From Thermogutta terrifontis (GTDB taxonomy: Bacteria > Planctomycetota > Planctomycetia > Pirellulales > Thermoguttaceae), in the NCBI RefSeq assembly GCF_002277955.1, contig NZ_CP018477.1:4113206-4177205 (forward strand): DNA of 64,000 nt, written 5' to 3'. The notes below the pieces were generated by a model. It had not been told where the DNA came from, did not search any database, and was given only the letters and a program-made list of their open reading frames with translations. Below are positions 55,309 to 64,000 of this stretch, one piece after another (position 1 is the stretch's first letter; each line of letters starts with the position of its first letter). The position numbers and the translations under genes were made by a program.

Positions 55309-56217
55309 ATGAATAACACACAATGGATAGTCGCGATTGCTACTCGGGGGCGGCAAGCACTTTTGCGGCGAACCCTCGAACATCTGGTCAAGTCCGGGGC
55401 GAGCAGTGATGGTGCAATGGTGGTCATAGCCGAGAACGGCGGTTCCACGGAGGCTTGGACGCTGGCTGACGAATACAGATCACATTGTGAAATTGATTAT
55501 ATTCATGTTGAAAAAATCGGTAAGACGCATGCGCTCAATGCAGTGCTCGACAAGTATTGTAATGCGTTTATATGGTTTATAGACGACGACGTGCGGGTGA
55601 CCAGGGAAGCGGTTTTGGCATATCGCGACGCGTTTCTGGCACGATCGATTGGGCGCGAATTTTACGGGGGCCCTCTTGGTATAGATTGTGAGCGACCACC
55701 GGAACAATGGCTGCAACGCTATTTACCGCGTTCGGTGACCGGGTGGAAAAAAGGTGCGGGAGAGGACGCGACGAATACGTTTTTTCTCGGGGCAAACTGG
55801 GCAGCCTGGGCATCGGATCTTTTAAATTGCGGGGGCTTTGATGAAAGCCTTGGACCTGGGCAGACGGAAGTCGGAGATGAGGAGGAGATCCAGCGAAGGT
55901 TGGTTGATGCAGGACTTAAACCCGTGTATTTAGACTTTGCGATGGTCTATCATTGGGTGCCGCACGACCGCTGCTCGCCGAAGTGGGTGTTGCGACGTGC
56001 GTTCAACCTCGGTCGCCTGGAGGGACGGCGTAAGGATCTTTCCGGCCCTACGCTCCTTGGCAGACCTCGTTGGATGTACAGGGAAGCGGGTGTTCGAATG
56101 TGGCGGTGGGTTTGCAGTCGGTTCGCGCGGAATCCGGAGCAGCGCTTCCAAGCAGCGTACGAGCTTTTGTTTTTTCTGGGCTGGATGTTAGAAGCCAAGC
56201 AAGGAGACAAATCGTAG
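55309..56217 (+). CDS. GT2 family glycosyltransferase
   Basis: A 302-residue GT-A enzyme. IVAIATRGRQALLRRTLEHL opens the fold, and WFIDDDVRVTREAVLAY carries the DDD/DxD metal site near residue 88. GGFDESLGPGQTEVGDEEEI is the conserved acceptor loop with ED-like acids, and FAMVYHWVPHDR lies at the end of the catalytic domain. It is followed after four bases by the sulfotransferase. Confidence 0.88.
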   Translation: MNNTQWIVAIATRGRQALLRRTLEHLVKSGASSDGAMVVIAENGGSTEAWTLADEYRSHCEIDYIHVEKIGKTHALNAVLDKYCNAFIWFIDDDVRVTREAVLAYRDAFLARSIGREFYGGPLGIDCERPPEQWLQRYLPRSVTGWKKGAGEDATNTFFLGANWAAWASDLLNCGGFDESLGPGQTEVGDEEEIQRRLVDAGLKPVYLDFAMVYHWVPHDRCSPKWVLRRAFNLGRLEGRRKDLSGPTLLGRPRWMYREAGVRMWRWVCSRFARNPEQRFQAAYELLFFLGWMLEAKQGDKS

Positions 56218-56221
56218 TCCA

Positions 56222-57139
56222 ATGGTGAAACAGGATTCAAATAACGATCGCCACTTGCCTGCAGTCAGCGCGGAGGTACGCCGATATTTCGATTGGAGCC
56301 ATCGCAGCCTCTGGACCAATGATGCCGAGCGAACACGACGGCCGGTTTTCATTATCGGAGTCCATCGGAGGTCAGGTACAAACTTTCTGGCCGACGCGAT
56401 TCGCCTAACGTCGCGTTTCTCCCTACCGGTGCCACTATATGAAGATTATCTCCTGCAGTATTCCAACATGCTAATCGAATATGTCCGGTTAACAGCCAGA
56501 GAGCAGTACCAAAAACGGTTTGCTGAAAAACCTGCGGCATATTCTGAGTGCGAGCAGCTTATGACGAGGTCCATTGGTGACGGGCTTCTTAACTTTCTAA
56601 GATCATATGTGCCGGGGGAATATCGAATTCTGACAAAAACGCCGGACCCATGGAACTTGGTCAATTTTTTCACGCTTTTTCCCGACGCCCTTCTCATCAT
56701 CATTGTCCGCGATGGCCGCGACTGTGTTGAATCGGCAAAATGGGCGTTTCCTGGCAGGTCCTACCTCTACTGGATGGCGACGTGGGCAGCAAATGCCCGC
56801 ACTATTCTGAACTTCTTGAGAATACTTCCCCCTCGCTATGAAGGGCAAGTGATAGTCACACGCTATGAGGACTTATTATCCGGCCAACAGGAGATGGAAA
56901 GGATTCTCGAATTTGTCGGATGTTGTTCCCAGGAATATCCGTGGGACGAATTTCGCGCACTACCGGTGCGAGGCTCCACATTTTTCAGAGGCGAAAAGAA
57001 AACGCTGCATTGGCAGCCTGTTGAGAAAACCCAGTATTTCCAGCCTATCGGACGGTGGAAAAATTGGTCCTGGTGGCTGCGCTGGAACTTCAAACGGCTT
57101 GCAGGTGCCGAGTTAGCCGCTTTAGGATACACATGGTGA
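56222..57139 (+). CDS. Sulfotransferase family protein
   Basis: A 305-residue PAPS-dependent sulfotransferase fold. The 5'-phosphosulfate loop is FIIGVHRRSGTNFLADAI (around residues 43-60), and the 3'-phosphate site is IIIVRDGRDCVESAKWAF (around residues 158-175). RYEDLLSGQQEMERILEFVG follows as in Sulfotransfer_3-type enzymes. In this cluster it most likely sulfates a sugar of the exported polysaccharide; a protein substrate cannot be excluded. Confidence 0.88.
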   Translation: MVKQDSNNDRHLPAVSAEVRRYFDWSHRSLWTNDAERTRRPVFIIGVHRRSGTNFLADAIRLTSRFSLPVPLYEDYLLQYSNMLIEYVRLTAREQYQKRFAEKPAAYSECEQLMTRSIGDGLLNFLRSYVPGEYRILTKTPDPWNLVNFFTLFPDALLIIIVRDGRDCVESAKWAFPGRSYLYWMATWAANARTILNFLRILPPRYEGQVIVTRYEDLLSGQQEMERILEFVGCCSQEYPWDEFRALPVRGSTFFRGEKKTLHWQPVEKTQYFQPIGRWKNWSWWLRWNFKRLAGAELAALGYTW

Positions 57140-57224
57140 CCTGTCGCGGTGAGTTAGCGGTTGGTGCGTAAGGCGAAAGTGGAAAGAGCGGTGCGAGAAA
57201 TAGAATAAGTATCACATTTACGAT

Positions 57225-58130
57225 ATGCCACCTCGAATCAGCGTTGTTATTCCGGTTTATAACGGCGCTAAATATCTGCGGGAGGCACTGGCGTCCGTGA
57301 TGGAGCAAACCTATAAACCGTTTGAGATCATCGTGGTTGATGACGGATCAACGGACGGGTCGGCAGATATCGCGAAGTCATTCGCTGAGAATATTATCGT
57401 CCTGTCGCAGGCAAATCGGGGTGAATCCGCAGCTCGGAACCTCGGAATCAATGCGGCTTCGGGCGACTGGATTGCCTTTCTCGATGCAGACGACATCTGG
57501 CATCCGAAGAAACTGGAGCGACAATCCGTCCATTGTACGGCGGAAACAGATTGTATCCACACTAATTTTTTTTACTTCGGTATTTGTGAGGGGAAAGTGG
57601 ATGTATCAAGTATAGCCAAAGAAGTACGATATTCGATCCCGCATGTAGCCGTGCACAACCCATTTAGAATCTCCAGTGTTGTAATAAGAAAGGATTTGCC
57701 GGTTCGTTTTCCTGAATGGACCCAGGATGGGGAGGATCTTCTTTTCTTCCTTGACTTGTGTCTTAAAGCACGAATCCGGTTAGTGCCCGAATTTCTAACC
57801 GGATACCGAGTTCATGAAGAAGGGCAGAGCAGGAAACCTGACATGCTGATTCGTCGCTTCGCTGCGCTGATCGAATATTTCAAACGGCGTCCGGAAATCT
57901 GTGAGTGTGATGCGGATAAGGCTTTGACAGGCTTTGTAGATCAAATAGCACGCCAGGCAGTTTTAGCTCGATACACGAGACGGTGGGACGAGTATAGGTG
58001 TTTAAAAAGGTTTCTAAAGGAATACGACGGAACGCTTAGCCCACTAGCCCGGCAGGTGAGAAGAGAAATGGTCGGACCCCAGTTCCTATATACGTTAAAG
58101 GACGCGTTCACGAAGGTGTTTCGTGGTTAG
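57225..58130 (+). CDS. GT2 family glycosyltransferase
   Basis: A 301-residue GT-A enzyme. PRISVVIPVYNGAKYLREAL is the standard opening, IIVVDDGSTDGSADIAK and WIAFLDADDIWHPKKLERQ give the nucleotide and DxD metal motifs. The C-terminal half is divergent. It resembles the GT2 at 59370-60305, which suggests duplication within the cluster. Confidence 0.9.
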   Translation: MPPRISVVIPVYNGAKYLREALASVMEQTYKPFEIIVVDDGSTDGSADIAKSFAENIIVLSQANRGESAARNLGINAASGDWIAFLDADDIWHPKKLERQSVHCTAETDCIHTNFFYFGICEGKVDVSSIAKEVRYSIPHVAVHNPFRISSVVIRKDLPVRFPEWTQDGEDLLFFLDLCLKARIRLVPEFLTGYRVHEEGQSRKPDMLIRRFAALIEYFKRRPEICECDADKALTGFVDQIARQAVLARYTRRWDEYRCLKRFLKEYDGTLSPLARQVRREMVGPQFLYTLKDAFTKVFRG

Positions 58131-58173
58131 AGCCGTGAATTTCTTAAATAAATGGTGATCACCTTGCTGATAT

Positions 58174-59388
58174 ATGATTTCGGGCCAGGCCAGGGTCCTG
58201 TTTGCAGCACACTCAGCCCAGCCAGGTGGGGCTGAGTATTGCCTGGATATACTTCTGAAAGGGATTGATCGCAGCATTTGGGATGCTGAGGTCGTTTTTG
58301 CGTGCGAGGGTCCCTTGGTCGATACTCCGCGATCCTTGGGTATACAGGCGAATATTTTGCCAATGAGTTGGTGGATGGGGTACGAGCCTTCGTTCTGGTA
58401 TTGGCGGAATTTGGTACGATGGCCTTGGCGCGTGGCTCGGCTTGCGAGAAAGCTGAGAAAGCAAAAGTTTGACCTTGTCTATACAAATACTGCGGTCATT
58501 TTTGAAGCGGCATTGGCTGCGAGAGTTGCCGGTGTTCCGCATATCTGGCACGTCCATGAGATGCTCACACCGATTTATTGGCGCAGCCTTGTCCCACTGT
58601 ATGTCATCCGTCGTTGTATTTCACGATGGGCTCGTGCGATTGTTTTTGAATCACAGGGCGCACTTCGAGTATTCGAGGAGGACTTCGAGCAATATCCGGC
58701 GAAAATCAGAGGAAAACGGACCTGCGAAGTTTATGTAGTGCCAAATCCATTGCGGATTGTTCCCCCATCGGTAACACGGCGAGACCGCTGCCGGGCAAGA
58801 GAGGCCCTGGGGATATCAGGAGGCGAGTTTCTCATTCTCTGGATTGGGCAATTCATTCCACGAAAAAATCCGAAGCTAATGCTGTCAGCTTACCGAAAAT
58901 CGCAGATGCCGGGCAGGTCGATTCTTATCATGCTGGGCGACGGACCCTTGAGGACGGAGCTAATTCATGAGGTTAAGACGTTCGACCAAAAAAACAAGAG
59001 AGTAATTCTGGATGGTTTCAAGACCAATATAGAACAGTATTTGCAGGCCGCGGATGTATTAGTCCTAACGTCTTCTGAGGAGTCTTTTGGATTGGTGCTT
59101 CTTGAAGCGGCCGGCTTTTCGCTGCCAGTGATAGCTACCGACTCGGGCGGACCGCGCGATATAGTTGATCATGGAAAGACGGGCTTTCTCGTGGAGCCCG
59201 AGGATGACTTTGCAATTGCCCATAATTTGGCTGCCCTCGCTACGAACGGTGAAATGCGGGAGCGGATGGGACAGGCGGCGCGCGATCGCGTGCTGAACGA
59301 ATTCACGGCGCAGCGATATGTGGCAGAAATTCAAGAGATCATGATAAGAACGATGCGACGGGAGCGGCAATGTCGCAACCGCTTGTAA
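58174..59388 (+). CDS. GT4 family glycosyltransferase
   Basis: A 404-residue GT-B transferase. VLFAAHSAQPGGAEYCLDIL has the GT4 GGAE loop, ILWIGQFIPRKNPKLMLSAY begins the donor domain, and VLTSSEESFGLVLLEAAGF supplies the E-x7-E motif. GGPRDIVDHGKTGFLVEPED follows. The stop overlaps the next start by 19 bases. Confidence 0.92.
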   Translation: MISGQARVLFAAHSAQPGGAEYCLDILLKGIDRSIWDAEVVFACEGPLVDTPRSLGIQANILPMSWWMGYEPSFWYWRNLVRWPWRVARLARKLRKQKFDLVYTNTAVIFEAALAARVAGVPHIWHVHEMLTPIYWRSLVPLYVIRRCISRWARAIVFESQGALRVFEEDFEQYPAKIRGKRTCEVYVVPNPLRIVPPSVTRRDRCRAREALGISGGEFLILWIGQFIPRKNPKLMLSAYRKSQMPGRSILIMLGDGPLRTELIHEVKTFDQKNKRVILDGFKTNIEQYLQAADVLVLTSSEESFGLVLLEAAGFSLPVIATDSGGPRDIVDHGKTGFLVEPEDDFAIAHNLAALATNGEMRERMGQAARDRVLNEFTAQRYVAEIQEIMIRTMRRERQCRNRL

Positions 59389-60305
59389 GCGTTGTCATTC
59401 CGGTGCATAATGGGGAACGCTATCTTGAGACTGCCATCCAAAGCGCCCTGGGGCAAACATATACGCGTTTAGAGATCATTATTGTCAATGATGGATCGAC
59501 AGATGGTAGTGGTAGTATTATACACAAGTATAAAGAGGACATTCAGATTATCGAACAGCCACAAATGGGGGTGGGGGCGGCCCGAAACCGGGGAATCCTG
59601 GAAGCGCGTGGAGAATTAATCGCATTTCTTGATCAGGACGATTGGTGGTTTCCTACGAAAATAGAAAAACAAATCAATGAGATGTTCCGTAGTGGCAGCG
59701 GACTTGTTCATACCAATACTCTTTACTTTGACGATTCTGCGCAGAAATTCTGCGAACCGCTGGACCCGCTTGTTAGGCCGGAGGAGTATGTTGGCTGGTG
59801 CTATGACCGCTTACTGCTGGGCAACGCAATCTGCAATTCCAGCGTGCTTGTACGCCGGGTTCTGTTTGCTCAAGTGGGCTTGTGTGACTGCCGCATCGAG
59901 GGAAATTCGGTTCAGGATTACGATCTCTGGTTGCGGTTGGCGCAGGTTACTCCGTTTGGATTTGTGGACGAGCCTTTGACGGTGTTCAGACTGCATCCTC
60001 TGCAAGGAACGAATAATCGGCGCTTAATGTTGCGTGAGCAGATCAAGGTTCTCCAGTGGCGACTCCACGCGTGTAGTCGGAATCAAAAGCGCGAGTTGCG
60101 GAGACGGCTTGCGGGCTTGGCGGATTTGCTCGGGCGATATGAGCTCGATTTCAGAAACCACGCGGCGGCCAGAGCGGCGTTTTGGAAGGCGCTCTTGTTT
60201 AGGCCGAGTATCCGTAGTTTAGGTCTGCTGTATATTACTTATCTACCACCCGCATGTGTGAAGTACGTGCGAGTCATTTACAGTATGTTGAAAGGTCAGC
60301 GATGA
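59370..60305 (+). CDS. GT2 family glycosyltransferase
   Basis: A 311-residue GT-A enzyme overlapping the previous gene by 19 bases. PLVSVVIPVHNGERYLETAI, IIIVNDGSTDGSGSII and LIAFLDQDDWWFPTKIEKQ are the GT2 motifs; the metal site reads DQD instead of DAD. EGNSVQDYDLWLRLAQVTPF is the catalytic Asp region. It is similar in length and order of motifs to the GT2 at 57225-58130. Confidence 0.9.
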   Translation: MSQPLVSVVIPVHNGERYLETAIQSALGQTYTRLEIIIVNDGSTDGSGSIIHKYKEDIQIIEQPQMGVGAARNRGILEARGELIAFLDQDDWWFPTKIEKQINEMFRSGSGLVHTNTLYFDDSAQKFCEPLDPLVRPEEYVGWCYDRLLLGNAICNSSVLVRRVLFAQVGLCDCRIEGNSVQDYDLWLRLAQVTPFGFVDEPLTVFRLHPLQGTNNRRLMLREQIKVLQWRLHACSRNQKRELRRRLAGLADLLGRYELDFRNHAAARAAFWKALLFRPSIRSLGLLYITYLPPACVKYVRVIYSMLKGQR

Positions 60306-60395
60306 TTGATGATCTCGAAGGAGAAAGTTTAAATGGAGGTATCGAAAAACTGAGACGCACACAAAGCAATAAATTATTGTGAGAATAACGTATAA

Positions 60396-61016
60396 ATGAG
60401 AAAACTTCTCAAGCGCGGAATTCAGCTTGCCAGTCTTGTGCCGGCTGTTGTTCTGGTTGTTATCAGCGCGATTGCCAAGCCCGTTATCGGCCGGAGGCGT
60501 GCCTTTTTGGGACCAGCGCAGTTGGTCGCCCTAGTTCCTGGCATGCTGGGGATCTATCTGCGATGGGCATATTACTTCATGACTATAAAAAAATGTAGTT
60601 GGGATGTAACGATCGAATTTGGGAGCTTCTTTTCCTGTCCAGATGCCGAGGTGGGCGCGTTTGTCTATATCGGAGCCTATTCTATTATTGGGAGTGCGAG
60701 GATTGGTGATCGGGTTCGGATCGCTTCCGGCGTTTCGATTCCGAGTGGCCGTTATCAGCATCTGGTGCAGGACGAACAAAACCATTCACCAGTGCGCAGC
60801 TCCGATAGCAACGGCAGTTTTACCACGATCCAGATTGGTCATGACACCTGGATTGGTGAACGAGCGGTCGTCATGGCGGATGTGGGTGCCAGGTGTATTG
60901 TGGGAGCTGGCGCGGTCGTATGCAAGCCTATCCCGGATGATACAGTGGCTGTGGGAGTGCCAGCAAGAATTGTTCGCTCAATGAGCATGAATGACGATTT
61001 GACGTGTTCACGATAG
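60396..61016 (+). CDS. Left-handed beta-helix acyltransferase
   Basis: A 206-residue hexapeptide-repeat protein, likely an O- or N-acetyltransferase acting on a sugar of the glycan. The N-terminal ~60 residues are hydrophobic (LASLVPAVVLVVISAIA and LVALVPGMLGIYLRWAYYF), suggesting membrane association. The repeat region begins VGAFVYIGAYSIIGSARIGD and ends IQIGHDTWIGERAVVMADV with VGAGAVVCKPIPDDTVAVG, typical of WbbJ/VatD-type enzymes, with the catalytic His in IGHDTWIG. Confidence 0.87.
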   Translation: MRKLLKRGIQLASLVPAVVLVVISAIAKPVIGRRRAFLGPAQLVALVPGMLGIYLRWAYYFMTIKKCSWDVTIEFGSFFSCPDAEVGAFVYIGAYSIIGSARIGDRVRIASGVSIPSGRYQHLVQDEQNHSPVRSSDSNGSFTTIQIGHDTWIGERAVVMADVGARCIVGAGAVVCKPIPDDTVAVGVPARIVRSMSMNDDLTCSR

Positions 61017-61064
61017 CGCAATCGGATCGCGAAAGTAGAAGGAATATATAGGTGAGGGGCATTT

Positions 61065-63704
61065 GTGTCATTGGAACCTGACGAGTATAAAGCGAATTTG
61101 ATAGTGAACTTACCTGCTGGTTGGGCAGGTGAGTCGTTGCGTATTCCTTTTAGATGCGGTGTGCCGGTGCCGAAGGGACGCATCTGTGGACCGGCGACTG
61201 CCTCTGTTTCAGGGCAGGGGGTGACCGATTACGGTTGTCTGGTGGAGACCCTGGCATGCTGGCCGGATGGCTCAAGCCGCTGGCTTGCTGTCGAGGGAGT
61301 TCTGAGTCTATCGCGGGTGGGAGGGCCGCGGCAGGTTGTGACCGTTGGGTTGAGACCGAATTCAGAAAACCATGCGCCTTACCACACGCAAATAGCCTGC
61401 GGAAACCAAAAAGATGCTGTTTTAGACGTGCTTAGTAATCGTCTCTATGTTGGACGGCCGGATACTCGTGTAAATATATCGATCTACATAAATGATGCAA
61501 AAAAGCGGAAGATTTCACTAGAAATCACGGGCCATGAACCGGTCAGAATTAAAGGGCCAGTTGAGAAGTTAGTTGTGCGGGGCAGGTTTGGCAAAAAGCG
61601 CGACTTACTACTCGTGGGGAGTGTGACTCACTATCGGCCACTCGCCGCAATGCTGATGACGATAACGCTTCGCAATAGCAGGCGGGCGCGGCATCGCGGG
61701 GGACTTTGGGACCTCGGTGATCCTGGGTCGATCCTCCTTTCGGAATTCGGCCTTGACATCGAGTTACCATCCGCAATTCGGACCTGGTATTGGGCCGATG
61801 GGTGGAAATGTTTATCATGGGATTGCCTGCCAATTAACCAATGTGATGACGATGGTAACGGTGAGTCCCGAGAATTATGGTCCGTGTTTCAGGCCTCAAG
61901 CGGCGGCGAAAACTGGAATAGTGTGAACCATATCGATGGCCAGGGGCAGGTGCGATTACCGTTTAAGGGGTACGTTTTACGCTTTGGCAAAGAAGAAAAA
62001 AGAGGTGATCGCATCACACCGCTGTGCGTGGCGGCCACGGATTTTGGAGCAATCGGTATAGTTCCTCGGCGCTTTTGGGAGGAATTCCCCAAGCGAATAA
62101 GTGTTTTTCCCAGGTCGGTGCGAATTGCGTTGTTGGCCGGTTACGATGAGCAGGTTCATGAACTTCAGGGAGGCGAGCAAAAAACGTTTAACGTCTGGGT
62201 TGTTTATCCAGATTGTAAAACACAAAACGTGCATGGTTTATTAAGCCAGTTAGTGGGCCTGTCTTTTTCAAGCGTTACTGTTGATCACATTCCTTCCGAT
62301 TTCCCCGAGGTGCTGGCTCCGCTCCCTTGCACGAATCAGTGGGCGAATAGTCGATTGGCAGAATTCGCGGAAAAAGCCGCCTTTGGCCCAACTGGAATTC
62401 TCGCGAATCGGGAAAAAGTGGATGAATTCGGGTGGCGGCATTTCGGCGATACATACGCTGATCACGAGGAGACGCATTATCAAGGATCGTTGCCGCTTAC
62501 CTCGCATTATAACAACCAGTTTGATTTGCTGTATGGATGCATTCTTCAGAGGTTGATCAGCAGGGATCCGCGGTGGGACGAGATCATCGTTCCGTTGGCA
62601 AATCACGTCATCGATATTGATATTTATCACACCGATCAGGATCGCTCTACATTTAACCATGGTCTATTCTGGATGACGGACCACTATCGAACTGCATATA
62701 CAGCGACACACCGGGCATTTTCACGCTTCAACGCTAGCACCAAGCGGTATGGTGGCGGACCATGTAACGAGCATAATTATACGAGTGGCCTTGCATTATA
62801 TTACTTTCTATGGGGCGATGAGCGCGCCAAAGAGGCGGTCCTCGAACTGGCGAATTGGGTTATTGCCATGGAGGACGGATCGCAAACGCCCTATTTTGTT
62901 GTGGACTGCGGCCCCACCGGACTTTCCACCATGACGAGTTCTCACGATTATCACGGACCGGGGCGAGGAGCGGCTAACTCCATCAACGCCTTGCTCGATG
63001 CGTGGTTGCTAACGGGGGAAAAAAGATATTTAGAATTTGCGGAAGTACTCATCAGGAGGACTGTCCACCCTGAGGACAACATCGCAGCTTTAGATCTGCG
63101 AAATGCCGAGCTGCGATGGTCGTACACGATGTACCTGGAGGTTCTCGGTAAATACTTGCGCATCAAACGTGCGTTTGGTGATATGGACACAATGCACGAG
63201 TATGTTAGACGTTCTCTCGTGAGATACGCAGAATGGATGGTTGACAACGAAGAACCATATCTGGCACGGGCGGAACAGCTTGAATATCCAACTGAGGCGT
63301 GGGCGGCGCAGGATTTTCGCAAGACAACCGTGCTCTTGTGTGCAAGCCAATATGCTGCACCGGAAGTTGCCGCCGGATTTCGTAACAAGGCAATCGCTCT
63401 GGCGGAGGCTGCTTGGCGCGACTTATTGAGGTTTCCGCGACCGCACAATGTTCGAGCTGCCGCGGTGATTTTAACGCAGGGAATCTGGCATCTGGCCCTC
63501 GAACAGTCAAGCACGGATGTTTGCTGCACCGCTCAGAATACAAATGGGCGGAATCTATGGCCCCGTGAGATGTTTATCCCACAACGGACTCGAGTGAGGA
63601 ATAAGCTGAAAAGTCCGCGTGGTTGGCTGACGTTGCTGCTTCGGGTTACCAATCCTCGGACTATGGGACGCCTTTTATATTTACTGTGGAAATGGCGCAA
63701 CTGA
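61065..63704 (+). CDS. YetA/rhamnogalacturonan-lyase-like (PcRGLX-type) protein
   Basis: An 879-residue protein, GTG start with GAGGGG six bases upstream. The N-terminus has a beta-rich domain with the turn FRCGVPVPKGRICGP, like the RIFT-barrel start of exo-rhamnogalacturonan lyases of the PcRGLX/YetA type. The C-terminal ~450 residues are helical and Trp/Tyr/His-rich (GWRHFGDTYADHEETHYQGS, HNYTSGLALYYFLWGDER, SSHDYHGPGRGAANSINALL), in agreement with an (alpha/alpha)6 toroid. I see no signal peptide. Its place in a biosynthetic cluster is unexpected: it might trim or turn over the polymer inside the cell, or have a new role. The assignment to the lyase family rests on remembered pattern. Confidence 0.6.
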   Translation: MSLEPDEYKANLIVNLPAGWAGESLRIPFRCGVPVPKGRICGPATASVSGQGVTDYGCLVETLACWPDGSSRWLAVEGVLSLSRVGGPRQVVTVGLRPNSENHAPYHTQIACGNQKDAVLDVLSNRLYVGRPDTRVNISIYINDAKKRKISLEITGHEPVRIKGPVEKLVVRGRFGKKRDLLLVGSVTHYRPLAAMLMTITLRNSRRARHRGGLWDLGDPGSILLSEFGLDIELPSAIRTWYWADGWKCLSWDCLPINQCDDDGNGESRELWSVFQASSGGENWNSVNHIDGQGQVRLPFKGYVLRFGKEEKRGDRITPLCVAATDFGAIGIVPRRFWEEFPKRISVFPRSVRIALLAGYDEQVHELQGGEQKTFNVWVVYPDCKTQNVHGLLSQLVGLSFSSVTVDHIPSDFPEVLAPLPCTNQWANSRLAEFAEKAAFGPTGILANREKVDEFGWRHFGDTYADHEETHYQGSLPLTSHYNNQFDLLYGCILQRLISRDPRWDEIIVPLANHVIDIDIYHTDQDRSTFNHGLFWMTDHYRTAYTATHRAFSRFNASTKRYGGGPCNEHNYTSGLALYYFLWGDERAKEAVLELANWVIAMEDGSQTPYFVVDCGPTGLSTMTSSHDYHGPGRGAANSINALLDAWLLTGEKRYLEFAEVLIRRTVHPEDNIAALDLRNAELRWSYTMYLEVLGKYLRIKRAFGDMDTMHEYVRRSLVRYAEWMVDNEEPYLARAEQLEYPTEAWAAQDFRKTTVLLCASQYAAPEVAAGFRNKAIALAEAAWRDLLRFPRPHNVRAAAVILTQGIWHLALEQSSTDVCCTAQNTNGRNLWPREMFIPQRTRVRNKLKSPRGWLTLLLRVTNPRTMGRLLYLLWKWRN

Positions 63705-63785
63705 TCGGTGATTAGTACTCAGCAATCCTTGTGACGTGACAGATAATCGGAACAAAATATCATAACGTGGCGAACAGGATGTGAG

Positions 63786-64000
63786 ATGCGTGTGTGGTGG
63801 CTACCGGATTTTTATGTCAGGAGCGTTACTGATCTTTCTCCAGAATGGTTGCAGAGCGTGCATGTTAAAGGGCTTTGCATCGACGTGGATTGTACTTTGA
63901 CGGACTATGTGTCAAATGATATTCCGGCGGAAGTTGCCGCCTGGCTGAGCCAAATAAGGCAAAGTGGAATAAACATCTGTCTCCTCTCAAATGGTGGAAA
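63786..64000 (+). CDS. YqeG-like HAD phosphatase, truncated by the window end
   Basis: Partial gene of at least 71 codons, cut at base 64000. AGGATGTGAG precedes the ATG. The translated start reads MRVWWLPDFYVRSVTDL, then GLCIDVDCTLTDYVSND with the HAD motif I DxDxT (D34, D36), and at the window end ICLLSNGG with the motif II Ser. This matches the YqeG/HAD-IIIA family (ribosome-associated GTPase-neighbour phosphatases), where the opening LxPDxYVxSIxD is typical. In this cluster it may instead dephosphorylate a sugar phosphate. The full protein cannot be seen. Confidence 0.72.
   Translation, partial: MRVWWLPDFYVRSVTDLSPEWLQSVHVKGLCIDVDCTLTDYVSNDIPAEVAAWLSQIRQSGINICLLSNGG

Noticed and set aside
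58154-58163. Perfect palindrome GGTGATCACC between two glycosyltransferase genes
   Set aside because: Ten-base palindromes occur by chance in a 64-kb window, and nothing else marks this one as functional.
1-64000. CRISPR arrays, tRNA, rRNA and insertion sequences
   Set aside because: I looked for spaced direct repeats, TPsiC-like arms and transposase sequences and saw none that could be supported.

Overview
The window looks like a chromosome segment of a Planctomycetota bacterium, moderately GC-rich, probably from the Pirellulales. The evidence is a DUF1559 prepilin-like protein with its small lipoprotein partner, a Tat-exported Gfo/Idh/MocA oxidoreductase, a one-Cys-type sulfatase, a very long repeat-bearing secretin, and a large sulfated-exopolysaccharide locus. 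A trimeric [FeFe]-hydrogenase beside a B. subtilis-type succinate dehydrogenase suggests an organism that both ferments and respires. A Thermogutta-like relative would fit, but that is a guess from gene content.

Layout. 1-5 kb: a heavy-metal RND pump and a TolC-type outer-membrane channel. 5-8 kb: a sulfatase and a Tat-type oxidoreductase. 8.2-12.9 kb: a three-gene operon (HydB-like, HydA, HydC-like) for an NAD(P)-linked, probably electron-bifurcating [FeFe]-hydrogenase. 12.9-13.8 kb: an unrecognised convergent gene. 14.3-21.6 kb: csrA followed by two giant flagellin genes. 21.6-34.4 kb: housekeeping and stress genes (membrane protein, 7Fe ferredoxin, a small Cys protein, beta-lactamase-fold hydrolase, YgiQ radical SAM, short Hsp70, thioredoxin-TPR protein, UvrA paralog), then the DUF1559/lipoprotein pair on the minus strand. 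34.6-38.8 kb: a 1373-residue secretin. 39.5-43.4 kb: sdhCAB on the minus strand. 43.8 kb: a lone receiver domain. 44.9-63.7 kb: a long plus-strand exopolysaccharide/glycan cluster headed by a NusG/RfaH-type antiterminator, with an initiating sugar transferase, deacetylase, about seven glycosyltransferases, a Wzy/ligase-type membrane protein, an ABC exporter (Wzm/Wzt type), a methyltransferase, a sulfotransferase, an acyltransferase and a YetA/rhamnogalacturonan-lyase-like protein. A YqeG-like HAD phosphatase is cut by the window end.

Most striking signal: the two flagellins share a central block of about 1.4 kb (15821-17226 and 19361-20766) that is about 99% identical, while their usually conserved terminal domains have diverged to roughly 80% at the protein level. 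The block also has a strongly G-skewed, G-ending codon composition unlike its flanks. This inverts the normal flagellin pattern and points to recent cassette copying or gene conversion of a foreign-looking surface domain. Other points of interest are an extra thioredoxin-like domain in the HydB subunit, a Ser in place of an expected H-cluster Cys in HydA, six TPR-like repeats ahead of the secretin domain, and an exopolysaccharide cluster mixing exosortase-type glycan genes with ABC-dependent export.
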